Below are positions 50,916-59,639 of a DNA stretch of 64,000 bases, in pieces. Position 1 is the stretch's first letter; the number at the start of each line of letters is the position of its first letter. A program made the translations under genes and the position numbers. The DNA is from Lentimicrobiaceae bacterium (GTDB lineage Bacteria > Bacteroidota > Bacteroidia > Bacteroidales > F082), in NCBI GenBank assembly GCA_018661505.1, contig JABJIE010000063.1, positions 1 to 64,000 on the forward strand, read 5' to 3'. A model generated the notes under the pieces. That model had not been told where the DNA came from. It ran no database searches and saw only the letters and a program-made list of their open reading frames with translations.

Positions 50916-51704
50916 ATGAATATCATTAGCTTTAGATTTCATCCTTATGTAACATCATTGGTATTTTTGTTACTACTGTCACTAAGCCTAAATTCACAGG
51001 AAATCAACCCGCAAAGAAATAGTGGCATGACTAACTTTGGAATCGAAGGCGGTATTCAAATAACTGGAATTAATGATCCGATAATGCCAATATCAAACTC
51101 TGGTTTAGGATATTCATTAGGGCCCTATATGGATTATATTTTAAGTAGCTCGGTTAATTTAAGAGTTGCAATACATTTTGACAATAGAAAATTTTCTCTT
51201 GAGAATGGTAAACAATCCATTTATGATATTGATTCAAACTATTATGCGACTAATAGTTACATGGATATTAGAGAAGATTTTAGTATAAATTATATAACCA
51301 TACCACTAAGTTTAGTTTATTCAAGGGGCACGGGTAAATTTAGACTGTATATACAGGGCACACTTTATTATTCTTTTTTAATTAATTCGCAGCAATCGGG
51401 TTACAACAATCTATATATAGCTGAAACAGATGCACCGCACATTAACACTTCTCTAATACCAGGTTATAATGGTCCAGGCTTATATTCACTTGACCCGGAA
51501 ATTCAAAATATTAATTCTGGGGATTTAGGTTTTACTGCTTTTATTGGAGGAATTTATAATGTTAACTCAAATATATCTGTTAGATTATCGCCTGGGTTCA
51601 CAATTGGTTTCTCAAATGTTTGGGAAGACCCTCTCAGAGAGTCTAACTGGTCACAATTATATAAAATTACTCTTGGTATAGTTTACAATATCAGAGATTT
51701 ATAG
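50916..51704 (+). CDS. Outer-membrane beta-barrel protein (PorT-like)
   Basis: The 262-residue protein has a signal peptide (LLLLSLSLNSQ) and alternating beta-strand text (FGIEGGIQITG, VNLRVAIHFDN, FRLYIQGTLYYSF), with a last strand ITLGIVYNIRDL. It fits the common Bacteroidota outer-membrane barrel group (PorT/OMP_b-brl). It follows the transporter by 20 bases and could be co-transcribed. A link to metal entry is only a guess. The following hairpin ends the unit. Confidence 0.7.
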   Translation: MNIISFRFHPYVTSLVFLLLLSLSLNSQEINPQRNSGMTNFGIEGGIQITGINDPIMPISNSGLGYSLGPYMDYILSSSVNLRVAIHFDNRKFSLENGKQSIYDIDSNYYATNSYMDIREDFSINYITIPLSLVYSRGTGKFRLYIQGTLYYSFLINSQQSGYNNLYIAETDAPHINTSLIPGYNGPGLYSLDPEIQNINSGDLGFTAFIGGIYNVNSNISVRLSPGFTIGFSNVWEDPLRESNWSQLYKITLGIVYNIRDL

Positions 51705-51792
51705 TGTAATATATTTGGTTACCAATCAGACGGTTACAAAATAAATAATCATCTGGAATTATTATATTTCGAAATATAAGTATTATCCACAA

Positions 51793-51820
51793 AAAAAACC
51801 TGTCAGTTGACAGGTTTTTT
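51793..51820. terminator. Bidirectional intrinsic terminator
   Basis: AAAAAACCTGTCA-GT-TGACAGGTTTTTT is an almost perfect 13-bp inverted repeat with A and T runs on each side. It separates the barrel gene (plus) from hoxW (minus) and can stop both. Confidence 0.9.
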
Positions 51821-51874
51821 CGCGCTTAACTATAAAAACTAAAGAAAAATTGAGATCAATTTATTTACTAAAAA

Positions 51875-52381
51875 TTAGGAAAGCATACTTATTGGAAGAT
51901 TTTTCTTAAATACTGCCCATCCAGCAAGCTTTCTTGTTAGATATTGGTATGCTTGCTCCAAATTCAGATTTGCATTTGCAGATAAGCCTTCTTTAAAAGA
52001 CCATTCATAACCTCTTATGGCAAGCACATATGTCTCAGGCTTCTTATTGAATAGATCCTCGCTAAGATACCTAACATAGGAAGGGGATATGGCATGCATT
52101 GTAAACTCAACTTGTGCATCCGAAGGATTTACCTTTCTGAAAGTAAACTCATTATTAATTTCCGTTTTTGTTGCATCAACAAAAACCACAATATCCCACT
52201 CAGATATTTTTTCAGCATCTTCTATATTAAGCTGATAATTACTATCTGTCGTCATGCAACCAAGTTTGTGCTCATCAATCCAGGTTTGAATCATTCTAGT
52301 CATTTCGATTCCCAGGCCATCGTCCTCCCTGCCAGGGTTACCATAACCATAAACCAATACTCTCTTCCTTAAATGTGCCAT
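51875..52381 (-). CDS. hoxW: [NiFe]-hydrogenase maturation endopeptidase HoxW
   Basis: The 168-residue protein has the hydrogenase maturation protease opening VLVYGYGNPGREDDGLG, with the first Glu/Asp nickel contacts, and DIVVFVDATKTE with the next acidic position. These enzymes bind the nickel of the precursor large subunit and cut after the last DPCxxCxxH residue. It is the last gene in the hox transcript, 2 bases after hoxH, so HoxH is its target. Length fits HyaD/HoxW proteases. Confidence 0.88.
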   Translation of the reverse strand: MAHLRKRVLVYGYGNPGREDDGLGIEMTRMIQTWIDEHKLGCMTTDSNYQLNIEDAEKISEWDIVVFVDATKTEINNEFTFRKVNPSDAQVEFTMHAISPSYVRYLSEDLFNKKPETYVLAIRGYEWSFKEGLSANANLNLEQAYQYLTRKLAGWAVFKKNLPISMLS

Positions 52382-52383
52382 AA

Positions 52384-53835
52384 CTATTTAGTTTTATGTG
52401 ATATAATATTATCATTACTATCAACTAATTTCATTTCTAGAGGCATTTGACCCAGAGCATGTGTGGCACAACTTAAGCAAGGATCATAAGCTCTTATGGC
52501 AACTTCAACAGCATTCATCATTCCTTCTGTTATTTCCTTCTGCCCATTCATGAATGATTTGGCTGTATGATTTACTGCCCTGTTCATAGGTTCATTATTG
52601 TTTGTTGTAGAAACAATAAGGTTCGCCAATGATATCTGGTCGTTATCGTTAATCTCATAGTGATGAAATAAGGTCCCTCGAGGAGCCTCAATCACACCAA
52701 CACCCTTATTGAGTTTTTCACCTTTTACAACTAGGTCTTCATTCTGTAAATCAGGATCTCTAAGCAGGTTTCTAATTTCTTCAGCAGCATGTAGAACTTC
52801 AATTAATCGAGCCCAATGATAATGCAACGTCATATTATTTGGTTGACCTTTTGTATAGGCTTTAAACTCTTCAAACGCCTTTTGAGCAAGGGGTGTTGGA
52901 ATAAAATCACAAGTATTCATGCGTGCCAATGGACCAACCCTATACCATCCTTTTTCTTTACCAATATGCTTTAAATAAGGGAATTTCATATAACTCCAGT
53001 TGCGAACTTCCTCTTCTATATATTTATCATAATCTTGATAATCCACATCATCAAGAATAATATTGCCATTTGTATCTACTGCCCTCAGCACACCATGATA
53101 AATATCTAGTGCACCATCTTTGCGTACCAGGCTAAGATGATTGGAAGGAAAATCAGCAAAAGTATCCACCATGGTTTGGTTGCTTTTATGATATGCCTTG
53201 AAGAAATCAATGGCAGCAACTGACCATTCAACCATTTGATCAGCATTCAGCGGTGCTTCACCATTTAATAATAAATCACGCTCAGCGATACTCAAGTTTT
53301 TATTGATACCTCCAGGAATTGCTCCCGTGCCATGTATTTTTTTACCTGCAGTATGATAAATTACTTCCTGACCATATTTTCTCATCATTACTCCTTGTAC
53401 TGCAAGGTCTTTATGATGCTCAATAACACCAATTATATTTCTAATTTTAGGATCAGCATTGATACCAAATAGGAAGTCTGGTGAGCTCAAATGGAAGAAG
53501 TGGAGAACATGAGATTGAAAGAACTGGCCGTAGTGCATTAAACGACGCATCTTTTCACCAACAGCAGTAAGCCCTTCGCCTGTGCCAGCCCCAACAATTA
53601 CATCAAGAGCTTTTGCAGCAGCTATGTGGTGACTAACTGGACAAATTCCACATAATCGCTGAACTAATACCGGAGCTTCCCAATAGGGACGTCCCTGGAT
53701 AAAGCGTTCAAACCCTCTAAATTCAACAATGTGCAATCTTGACTCGCGTACTTGGCCTTGGTCATCCAATTTAATTGTTACTTTACCGTGACCTTCAACA
53801 CGTGTTACAGGTTCTATGGTTATTTTCTTTGGCAT
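52384..53835 (-). CDS. hoxH: NAD-linked [NiFe] hydrogenase large subunit HoxH
   Basis: The 483-residue subunit holds the NiFe(CN)2CO site. The L1 motif is RLCGICPVSHH and the L2 motif is DPCLSCATHALGQMPL, giving all four Cys ligands. Some 24 residues follow the L2 His and are the expected extension cut by HoxW. REtype text (VEGHGKVTIKL, RGFERFIQGRPYWEAP) places it in group 3, and the hoxFUYH context in 3d. It reacts with H2 and passes electrons through HoxY. Confidence 0.95.
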   Translation of the reverse strand: MPKKITIEPVTRVEGHGKVTIKLDDQGQVRESRLHIVEFRGFERFIQGRPYWEAPVLVQRLCGICPVSHHIAAAKALDVIVGAGTGEGLTAVGEKMRRLMHYGQFFQSHVLHFFHLSSPDFLFGINADPKIRNIIGVIEHHKDLAVQGVMMRKYGQEVIYHTAGKKIHGTGAIPGGINKNLSIAERDLLLNGEAPLNADQMVEWSVAAIDFFKAYHKSNQTMVDTFADFPSNHLSLVRKDGALDIYHGVLRAVDTNGNIILDDVDYQDYDKYIEEEVRNWSYMKFPYLKHIGKEKGWYRVGPLARMNTCDFIPTPLAQKAFEEFKAYTKGQPNNMTLHYHWARLIEVLHAAEEIRNLLRDPDLQNEDLVVKGEKLNKGVGVIEAPRGTLFHHYEINDNDQISLANLIVSTTNNNEPMNRAVNHTAKSFMNGQKEITEGMMNAVEVAIRAYDPCLSCATHALGQMPLEMKLVDSNDNIISHKTK

Positions 53836-53855
53836 TTCTTTTATAGTTTAGAATA

Positions 53856-54404
53856 TTAATCAAACTTTATAACTTCATATGGAAGATCCATTTCACTCCC
53901 CGTTAGTAGGGCTACTAATGCATCCCATATTAAATCAGCACGAGGTGGGCAACCCGGTAGGTAATAATCAACCTTAACAACCTCATGACATGGGTAAACC
54001 CTATCGAGAATCATTGGTAATTCAGGATCATTGGGCACAATTTTCTCTGTATTTAATCCAACCGTAGGTCCATCCAGGTATGCTTCATTCAAACACTCTT
54101 TAATAGGTATACCGTTTCGCAATGCAGGTAAACCACCCATAATTGCACATTCTCCCAATGATATGAGTATATCACAATTCTCTCTGAAATACTTGAGATT
54201 CTCTACATTTTCACTATTACAACAACCACCTTCTATGATACCAATATCAACATGCTTTGTAAATTTTTTGATATCATCAACAGGTGATTTATTAAATTCA
54301 ACTAATTCCACAAGATCAATGATTCGATCATCAATATCTAAGATAGACATGTGACAACCAAAACATCCTGCTAATGAAGCTGTTGCTATTATTTTCTTAC
54401 TCAT
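53856..54404 (-). CDS. hoxY: NAD-linked [NiFe] hydrogenase small subunit HoxY
   Basis: The 182-residue small subunit carries one proximal [4Fe-4S] cluster. Its ligands are seen as AGCFGCHMS (two Cys), LGECAIMGG and PGCPPRADLIW. It lacks the C-terminal extra clusters of group 1 small subunits and has no Tat signal, as expected of a cytoplasmic group 3 enzyme. It lies 20 bases upstream of hoxH. A GGCCNSENVE block matches the flavin-proximal region of HoxY, although the second FMN seen in the Cupriavidus enzyme cannot be judged here. Confidence 0.93.
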   Translation of the reverse strand: MSKKIIATASLAGCFGCHMSILDIDDRIIDLVELVEFNKSPVDDIKKFTKHVDIGIIEGGCCNSENVENLKYFRENCDILISLGECAIMGGLPALRNGIPIKECLNEAYLDGPTVGLNTEKIVPNDPELPMILDRVYPCHEVVKVDYYLPGCPPRADLIWDALVALLTGSEMDLPYEVIKFD

Positions 54405-54422
54405 TTTTCCATTTTTTAAGGT

Positions 54423-55127
54423 TTAACCATCAATGTCAGTTCCTATTGGTTCTTTATCATATTTTCGAGTTCCTATTGGTTCAACAAAACCGATATCTTT
54501 TTTTAATATGGATCCAACAGGACAGTTATCCATCGCAAGTTGTGCAACTTCATCTGTCATCGATTCACATAATGTTGGGTCCATGATTACTTCAAGTTCT
54601 GATCCTCTTTTACTAAATGAGAAATAGCGCTCACCTTTATCAGTTTTAATGGTTTTCATACATCTCTGACAAAGTACACATCTGTTTTGATCCTTAATTA
54701 ATTTTGGACTTGATGCATCAATGTCTTTTTGAGGGAATGAATATGGGTATTTTGGAACCATCATCTGGTATTTGTATGCTAACGCCTGCAACTCACAATT
54801 ACCACTTTTCTCACAAGATGGGCAGAAATGATTTCCACTAACAAACAAAAGTTCAACTATCCCTTTACGCAAATTACTTATTTCAGAAGTATTACTCTCT
54901 ATCTCCATTCCCGCTGCCGCTGGCGTGGTACACGAAGTCATAAATCTATTATTTATTTTTATTGTACACATCCTACATCCTCCCTTTGGAGGTACTCCTG
55001 GGAAATTACATAGAGTAGGAATGTAAACCCCATTATCACGTGCAGCTTCAAGAACTGTTTTACCCTTTTCGGCAACTATTTCCTTAGCGTCTATTTTGAA
55101 TTTTATTGTATTATTCATTGTTGTCAT
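54423..55127 (-). CDS. hoxU: NAD-linked hydrogenase diaphorase subunit HoxU
   Basis: The 234-residue NuoG-N-like subunit links HoxF to HoxY by Fe-S clusters. The [2Fe-2S] ligands lie in LCNFPG...GGCRMCTIK...TSCTTP, the His-Cys3 cluster in HFCPSCEKSGNCEL, and a [4Fe-4S] in RCVLCQRCMKT with NCPVGS. The ORF-track start (55205) overlaps hoxF by 70 bases; ATG at 55127 (or 55118) starts 8 bases after the hoxF stop and fits the family. Confidence 0.93.
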   Translation of the reverse strand: MTTMNNTIKFKIDAKEIVAEKGKTVLEAARDNGVYIPTLCNFPGVPPKGGCRMCTIKINNRFMTSCTTPAAAGMEIESNTSEISNLRKGIVELLFVSGNHFCPSCEKSGNCELQALAYKYQMMVPKYPYSFPQKDIDASSPKLIKDQNRCVLCQRCMKTIKTDKGERYFSFSKRGSELEVIMDPTLCESMTDEVAQLAMDNCPVGSILKKDIGFVEPIGTRKYDKEPIGTDIDG

Positions 55128-55135
55128 TTTATAGG

Positions 55136-56944
55136 TTACATGTGATGAAGTGTGGGTTGCCTGCCAACAGCAGAGCAAGAATCTTTTACTGAATCTTCCA
55201 AACAAAACCCTGTATCAAACTCAATACCAGGCTGAATAAGCCTATCATATAGATGACGAAAATTATTTATACTGGTAGTTATAGGATTAGCAGCTGTTTG
55301 ACCTAAACCACATCTACTTACTTTAAGTAATTCACTCCAATTAATTAAATCATCAATATCACTTTGAACACCTTTACCATCAAGTATCTTTGTGAATCGC
55401 TTCTTGAGAACAGCAGGCATGTTTCGGCATGTTGAACATGAACCACATGATTCTTCAATGAAGAATTCCATGAAGTTCATAACAACATCTGATAATAGAT
55501 TCCTTTGCTCACCAAAAATAATTATTGACCCACCCGTTGGCAAATCTGTATAACTTAGGTTTCTTCCAAAATCCTTAGAACCTATTAGAGCTCCGGAAGG
55601 TCCACCTACCTGAACTGCTTGAATGTTGAATGCTCCACACATATCCAATACGTCTTTGATAGATGTTCCCCATTCAACCTCATATATACCAGGATAATTA
55701 CAATCTCCTGAGATACTCAATATCTTGGTCCCAGTAGATGCCTTATCTCCCAAACCCACAAACCAATCTGCACCTTTTGTCAAAATCTTTGGTATTGAAG
55801 CTAGTGTTTCAACATTATTTACAATGGTGGGATAATTAAGATAGCCTTTTTCAACGGGAAACGGTGGCTTATCACGAGGTTCTCCGCGCTTACCTTCAAG
55901 TGACTCTATAAGGGCACTTTCCTCTCCACATATATATGCTCCAGCACCAAGTTGAATCCTTATATCAAAATTGAAAGCTTCAATACCATCAATGTTGTTT
56001 CCCAATAAGTGCTTATCTCTCATTTTATCCAGTATACCATTCAAATAATTAAGAAGGTATTTATATTCATATCTAAGGTAAAGTAAGCCAATATCAGCAC
56101 CAACAGAATAGGCCGCTATAACCATCCCTTCAAATACCATTTCCGGAAATTCTGTCAATATAACTCTATCCTTAAATGTACCTGGTTCACCCTCATCAGC
56201 ATTACAAATTATAACTTTGTGCTCTCCCTCTGCCTTACGTCCAAACTTCCATTTGATTCCTGTTGGAAATCCTGCTCCACCCCTACCTCTTATGTTTGAA
56301 TCCTCGACAATCTGTATTACTTCTTGTGGTGATTTTTCACTAAGTAAATTATTGGTTGTATCAAAAAATTTATAATCATGTGTGAGTAAAGCACCTCTGC
56401 GACGAATATTATTACAAACCATAGAGTGAATTTCTGGCAAGGAATTTCTACCACCTCCGTCACCCTCATATATAAGGTCTTCTATTTTTATACCGTTACC
56501 TAAACTTTTAACTATCTCATGTACACGATAGGGAGTTAATCGGGTGAAAATTTTTCCATTTATTATTGCAGCCGGCTCCTGATCATTCATGCCAATACAA
56601 GACGTCGGAAATAACCCAAATAATCCATCAGCACTGACTGATCCTTCAGTAACATTACATTCCTTCTCAAATGCATCAAGAACGGCACCTCTGCCATGCA
56701 TCTCGGACGTAACGCTGTTATTTAGGTATATATTTACCTTTCCCATGGGTTCATTTGAATAGAAATGATAGAAAGATATAACCTCTTTAATTTCAGAAAT
56801 TGAAATCTTTAACTCCTGATTTAATATTAGTATGGATTCATCATCAACGTAACCTATAACATTTTGAATATCATGCAACATATCCAGGAGACGAGTTTTG
56901 TCCTTATTATAATTACCTATGATTTCCAGAATTTTTTCTTTCAT
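55136..56944 (-). CDS. hoxF: NAD-linked hydrogenase diaphorase subunit HoxF, HoxE-like domain fused
   Basis: The 602-residue protein joins a NuoE/HoxE-like N-terminal domain (1-165) to a NuoF-like NAD(H)/FMN domain. The latter has GRGGAGFPTG (219-230), NADEGEPGTFKDR and GAGAYICGEESALIESLEGKRG, and the [4Fe-4S] site in ESCGSCSTCR with SRCGLG. In the NuoE-like domain only Cys116 of the four usual [2Fe-2S] ligands is left (CIGMN; first pair region reads YLNNSVTSEM), so that cluster is probably absent. Domain order and length match HoxF of the Cupriavidus soluble hydrogenase. It heads the hox operon. Confidence 0.93.
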   Translation of the reverse strand: MKEKILEIIGNYNKDKTRLLDMLHDIQNVIGYVDDESILILNQELKISISEIKEVISFYHFYSNEPMGKVNIYLNNSVTSEMHGRGAVLDAFEKECNVTEGSVSADGLFGLFPTSCIGMNDQEPAAIINGKIFTRLTPYRVHEIVKSLGNGIKIEDLIYEGDGGGRNSLPEIHSMVCNNIRRRGALLTHDYKFFDTTNNLLSEKSPQEVIQIVEDSNIRGRGGAGFPTGIKWKFGRKAEGEHKVIICNADEGEPGTFKDRVILTEFPEMVFEGMVIAAYSVGADIGLLYLRYEYKYLLNYLNGILDKMRDKHLLGNNIDGIEAFNFDIRIQLGAGAYICGEESALIESLEGKRGEPRDKPPFPVEKGYLNYPTIVNNVETLASIPKILTKGADWFVGLGDKASTGTKILSISGDCNYPGIYEVEWGTSIKDVLDMCGAFNIQAVQVGGPSGALIGSKDFGRNLSYTDLPTGGSIIIFGEQRNLLSDVVMNFMEFFIEESCGSCSTCRNMPAVLKKRFTKILDGKGVQSDIDDLINWSELLKVSRCGLGQTAANPITTSINNFRHLYDRLIQPGIEFDTGFCLEDSVKDSCSAVGRQPTLHHM

Positions 56945-57001
56945 ATTTAGAATTTTATTGACCGAAGAACTAATAATTTTTTATTGTTAAATATTTCACA
57001 A

Positions 57002-57009
57002 CAAATATA
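57002..57009 (-). promoter_or_regulatory. -7 element for the hoxFUYHW operon
   Basis: The minus strand reads TATATTTG, 57 bases upstream of the hoxF start. It is back-to-back with the hypF promoter in a 147-base gap. Confidence 0.5.
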
Positions 57010-57037
57010 CCTAATTAAGAGTTTATCTTATGAAAAA

Positions 57038-57070
57038 TTGGAAATTAATAATGAATTTAAATTAGATTTG
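57038..57070 (+). promoter_or_regulatory. Promoter for hypFCDE
   Basis: TTG (57038-57040) and TAGATTTG (57063-57070) are 22 bases apart, 21 bases upstream of the hypF ATG. Together with the hox element it forms a divergent promoter pair. Confidence 0.5.
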
Positions 57071-57091
57071 TAGTGTAAAACCATCGTATTA

Positions 57092-59356
57092 ATGAAGATA
57101 GCTAAACAGTTACTAATCAAAGGGTTAGTACAGGGCGTGGGTTTTAGACCATCCATATACAGAATTGCCATAAAGCATTCAGTATTTGGAACTGTTGAAA
57201 ATAACAACAGTGGTGTAATTATTTGTGTTGAAGGGAATAATAAATCTATTTCTGAATTTATAAAAGACATATCCATTTCTACTCCCCAGGCATCTAAAAT
57301 ATCCTCCATTGAAGTTACGGATTTGCCAACAAATGGATATGAAGATTTTTCAATCGTAAAAAGCACATCAAAATCCAAGGATGTAACAGAGGTGAGTCCT
57401 GATATCGGAACATGTATCGAATGTTTGAATGATATTAAGTATCAAACCCACCGTTTGAACTATGCATTTACTAATTGTACAAATTGTGGACCTAGATTCA
57501 GCATCATAAAAGATCTTCCCTACGATAGACCCAAAACAACAATGGATGAATTTCCAATGTGTAAAGTTTGTGCAAAGGAGTATAATGACATTATGGATAG
57601 GAGGTTTCATGCACAGCCTGTTGCATGCAATAACTGCGGTCCTAATTACAGCTTAGAAATAGGTGGTGATATTATTAAACCAATTGAACATATATTAATA
57701 GGGACATCTGATTTATTGGAAAATGGTAAAATAATTGCCCTAAAAGGTATGGGAGGTTTTCACATTGCTTGTGATGGTTTCAATGAAGATGCTATACAAA
57801 GGGTAAGAGAGGTTAAATCTAGAGATGGTAAACCATTTGCATTGATGTTTAAGGATATAAATAGTGCTAGTAAATTCTTAAATATTAATTCCAAGGAAAA
57901 AGAATTGCTTACAAGTTGGAGAAAACCAATTGTATTACTAGAAATAAAGAAACCTATTTCTACTTCAATCGGAATAGGGTTAGACAGGGTTGGTGTAATG
58001 TTGCCATATATGCCTTTACATCATATGCTTTTTGAAAAGCTCAAAACACCAGCAATTGTATTAACCAGTGGTAATATTAGTGATGAACCAATAATAATTA
58101 ATAATGATTTAGCCAGAGAGAAGCTTAAACCAGTTACAGATGCATTAATTACCTATAATAGGGACATATATAATCGAACTGATGATTCAGTATGTAAAGT
58201 TATAAACCGCATACCAAGAGTTATACGAAGATCCCGGAGTTATGCGCCGTCGCCAGTAGAATTAAACTTGCATACAGAAGGAATTTTTGCTGCAGGAGCT
58301 GAGCTTGTGAATTGTTTTTCTATTGGAAAGGGAAAACAAGCTATTTTAAGTCAGCATATTGGTGACCTAAAAAATCTTGAAACATTAGAGTTTTATGAAG
58401 AATCCGTAGATAGGTATTTCAAATTGTTTCGTTTTACACCTCAGTTAGCAGCTGTGGACTTACATCCCGACTACCTCTCATCAAGGTTTGTGGATAAATT
58501 AGGTATTCAGTCCACAAGTGTTCAACACCATCATGCTCACATTGCATCATGCATGGCAGAAAATAATATTGATGAAAAGGTTATTGGTGTGAGTTTCGAT
58601 GGTACGGGCTTAGGAGATGACGGACATGTTTGGGGAGGTGAATTCTTTATTTGTGATTTGGCAGATTATGAAAGAATAAATCACTTTGAATATATCCCAC
58701 AACCTGGAGGAGATGCTGTATCAAAATATCCATGGAGAATGATGACTTCATACCTAATAAAATATTTCGGTGAAGATATTATCAAGACCAGGCCTAATTT
58801 ATTTGAAAACGTAGATAAAAAAGAGCTAGCTACCATTTTAAATATGATTAAGCAAAATATAAACTGTCCTCTAACTAGTAGCACGGGCAGACTTTTTGAT
58901 GCAGTAGCCGCATTAACAGGTATATGCAAAATATCAACATATCATGCAGAGGCACCAATGCAATTTGAATCCATTTCAAATAAGCATTTTGAAGCTATTT
59001 ATAGCTATGAAATTTCTGATAATATAAGTTTAAAACATACCTTTGTCGGCATTATTGATGATATGGAATCAGGTGTTAGTATTTCAAATATTGCTGGTAA
59101 ATTTCACAATACAATTGTAGCTATTATAGTGGATATTGCATCAGAAGCGAGAGATAAATCTGGTATAAATAAAGTCATACTCTCTGGTGGTTCATTTCAG
59201 AATTCTATTCTGCTTGAGAAATCGGAGATTCAGTTACTGGAAGCTGGCTTTGAATGCTATAGCCAATCTGATATTCCTTCAAATGATGGAGGAATTGCAT
59301 TGGGACAACTTGCAATAGCAGCAAAAAGAAGAGAATTAAAATTAATTTGTAATTAA
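57092..59356 (+). CDS. hypF: Carbamoyltransferase HypF
   Basis: The 754-residue enzyme makes the cyanide precursor for the iron of [NiFe] hydrogenases, moving carbamoyl phosphate to the Cys of HypE. Domains in order are acylphosphatase (GLVQGVGFRPSIYR), paired zinc fingers (CIECLNDI...CTNCGPRFS and CKVCAKEY...CNNCGPNYS), YrdC (SRDGKPFALMF), and the Kae1-like domain (VQHHHAHIASCMAEN, SFDGTGLGDDGHVWGGEF). All expected blocks are present at normal length. hypC follows after 12 bases. Confidence 0.96.
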   Translation: MKIAKQLLIKGLVQGVGFRPSIYRIAIKHSVFGTVENNNSGVIICVEGNNKSISEFIKDISISTPQASKISSIEVTDLPTNGYEDFSIVKSTSKSKDVTEVSPDIGTCIECLNDIKYQTHRLNYAFTNCTNCGPRFSIIKDLPYDRPKTTMDEFPMCKVCAKEYNDIMDRRFHAQPVACNNCGPNYSLEIGGDIIKPIEHILIGTSDLLENGKIIALKGMGGFHIACDGFNEDAIQRVREVKSRDGKPFALMFKDINSASKFLNINSKEKELLTSWRKPIVLLEIKKPISTSIGIGLDRVGVMLPYMPLHHMLFEKLKTPAIVLTSGNISDEPIIINNDLAREKLKPVTDALITYNRDIYNRTDDSVCKVINRIPRVIRRSRSYAPSPVELNLHTEGIFAAGAELVNCFSIGKGKQAILSQHIGDLKNLETLEFYEESVDRYFKLFRFTPQLAAVDLHPDYLSSRFVDKLGIQSTSVQHHHAHIASCMAENNIDEKVIGVSFDGTGLGDDGHVWGGEFFICDLADYERINHFEYIPQPGGDAVSKYPWRMMTSYLIKYFGEDIIKTRPNLFENVDKKELATILNMIKQNINCPLTSSTGRLFDAVAALTGICKISTYHAEAPMQFESISNKHFEAIYSYEISDNISLKHTFVGIIDDMESGVSISNIAGKFHNTIVAIIVDIASEARDKSGINKVILSGGSFQNSILLEKSEIQLLEAGFECYSQSDIPSNDGGIALGQLAIAAKRRELKLICN

Positions 59357-59368
59357 AACATTTTAACT

Positions 59369-59638
59369 ATGTGTTTAAGTATTCCTGCTCGAATAGAGAG
59401 CATTGAAGGTGGAATGGCTGTTTGTTCTGTTGGTCAATCAACTTATAACACAAGCCTTGATTTAATATCAGAGGAAGACTTGAAGGTTGGTGACTACCTA
59501 CTTATACATACTGGGTTTGCATTGCAAAAATTAGATACTGAAGAAGCAAATAGTATTTTGGCAACCTTTGAAGAGTTTAAGAAATTAAACGATAATTTAG
59601 ATAAGGAAGAGCTGAAACAAAATAAAAGAATAGTATAG
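59369..59638 (+). CDS. hypC: Hydrogenase assembly chaperone HypC
   Basis: The 89-residue chaperone begins MCLSIPARIESIEG, with the essential N-terminal Cys2, and carries VGDYLLIHTGFALQKLD. HypC with HypD carries the Fe(CN)2CO unit and then guards the large subunit until nickel enters. The gene ends one base before the hypD ATG. Confidence 0.95.
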   Translation: MCLSIPARIESIEGGMAVCSVGQSTYNTSLDLISEEDLKVGDYLLIHTGFALQKLDTEEANSILATFEEFKKLNDNLDKEELKQNKRIV

Positions 59639-59639
59639 A

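Noticed and set aside
54031-54627. Plus-strand ORFs within hoxY and hoxU
   Set aside because: Shadow frames in two well-identified hydrogenase genes.
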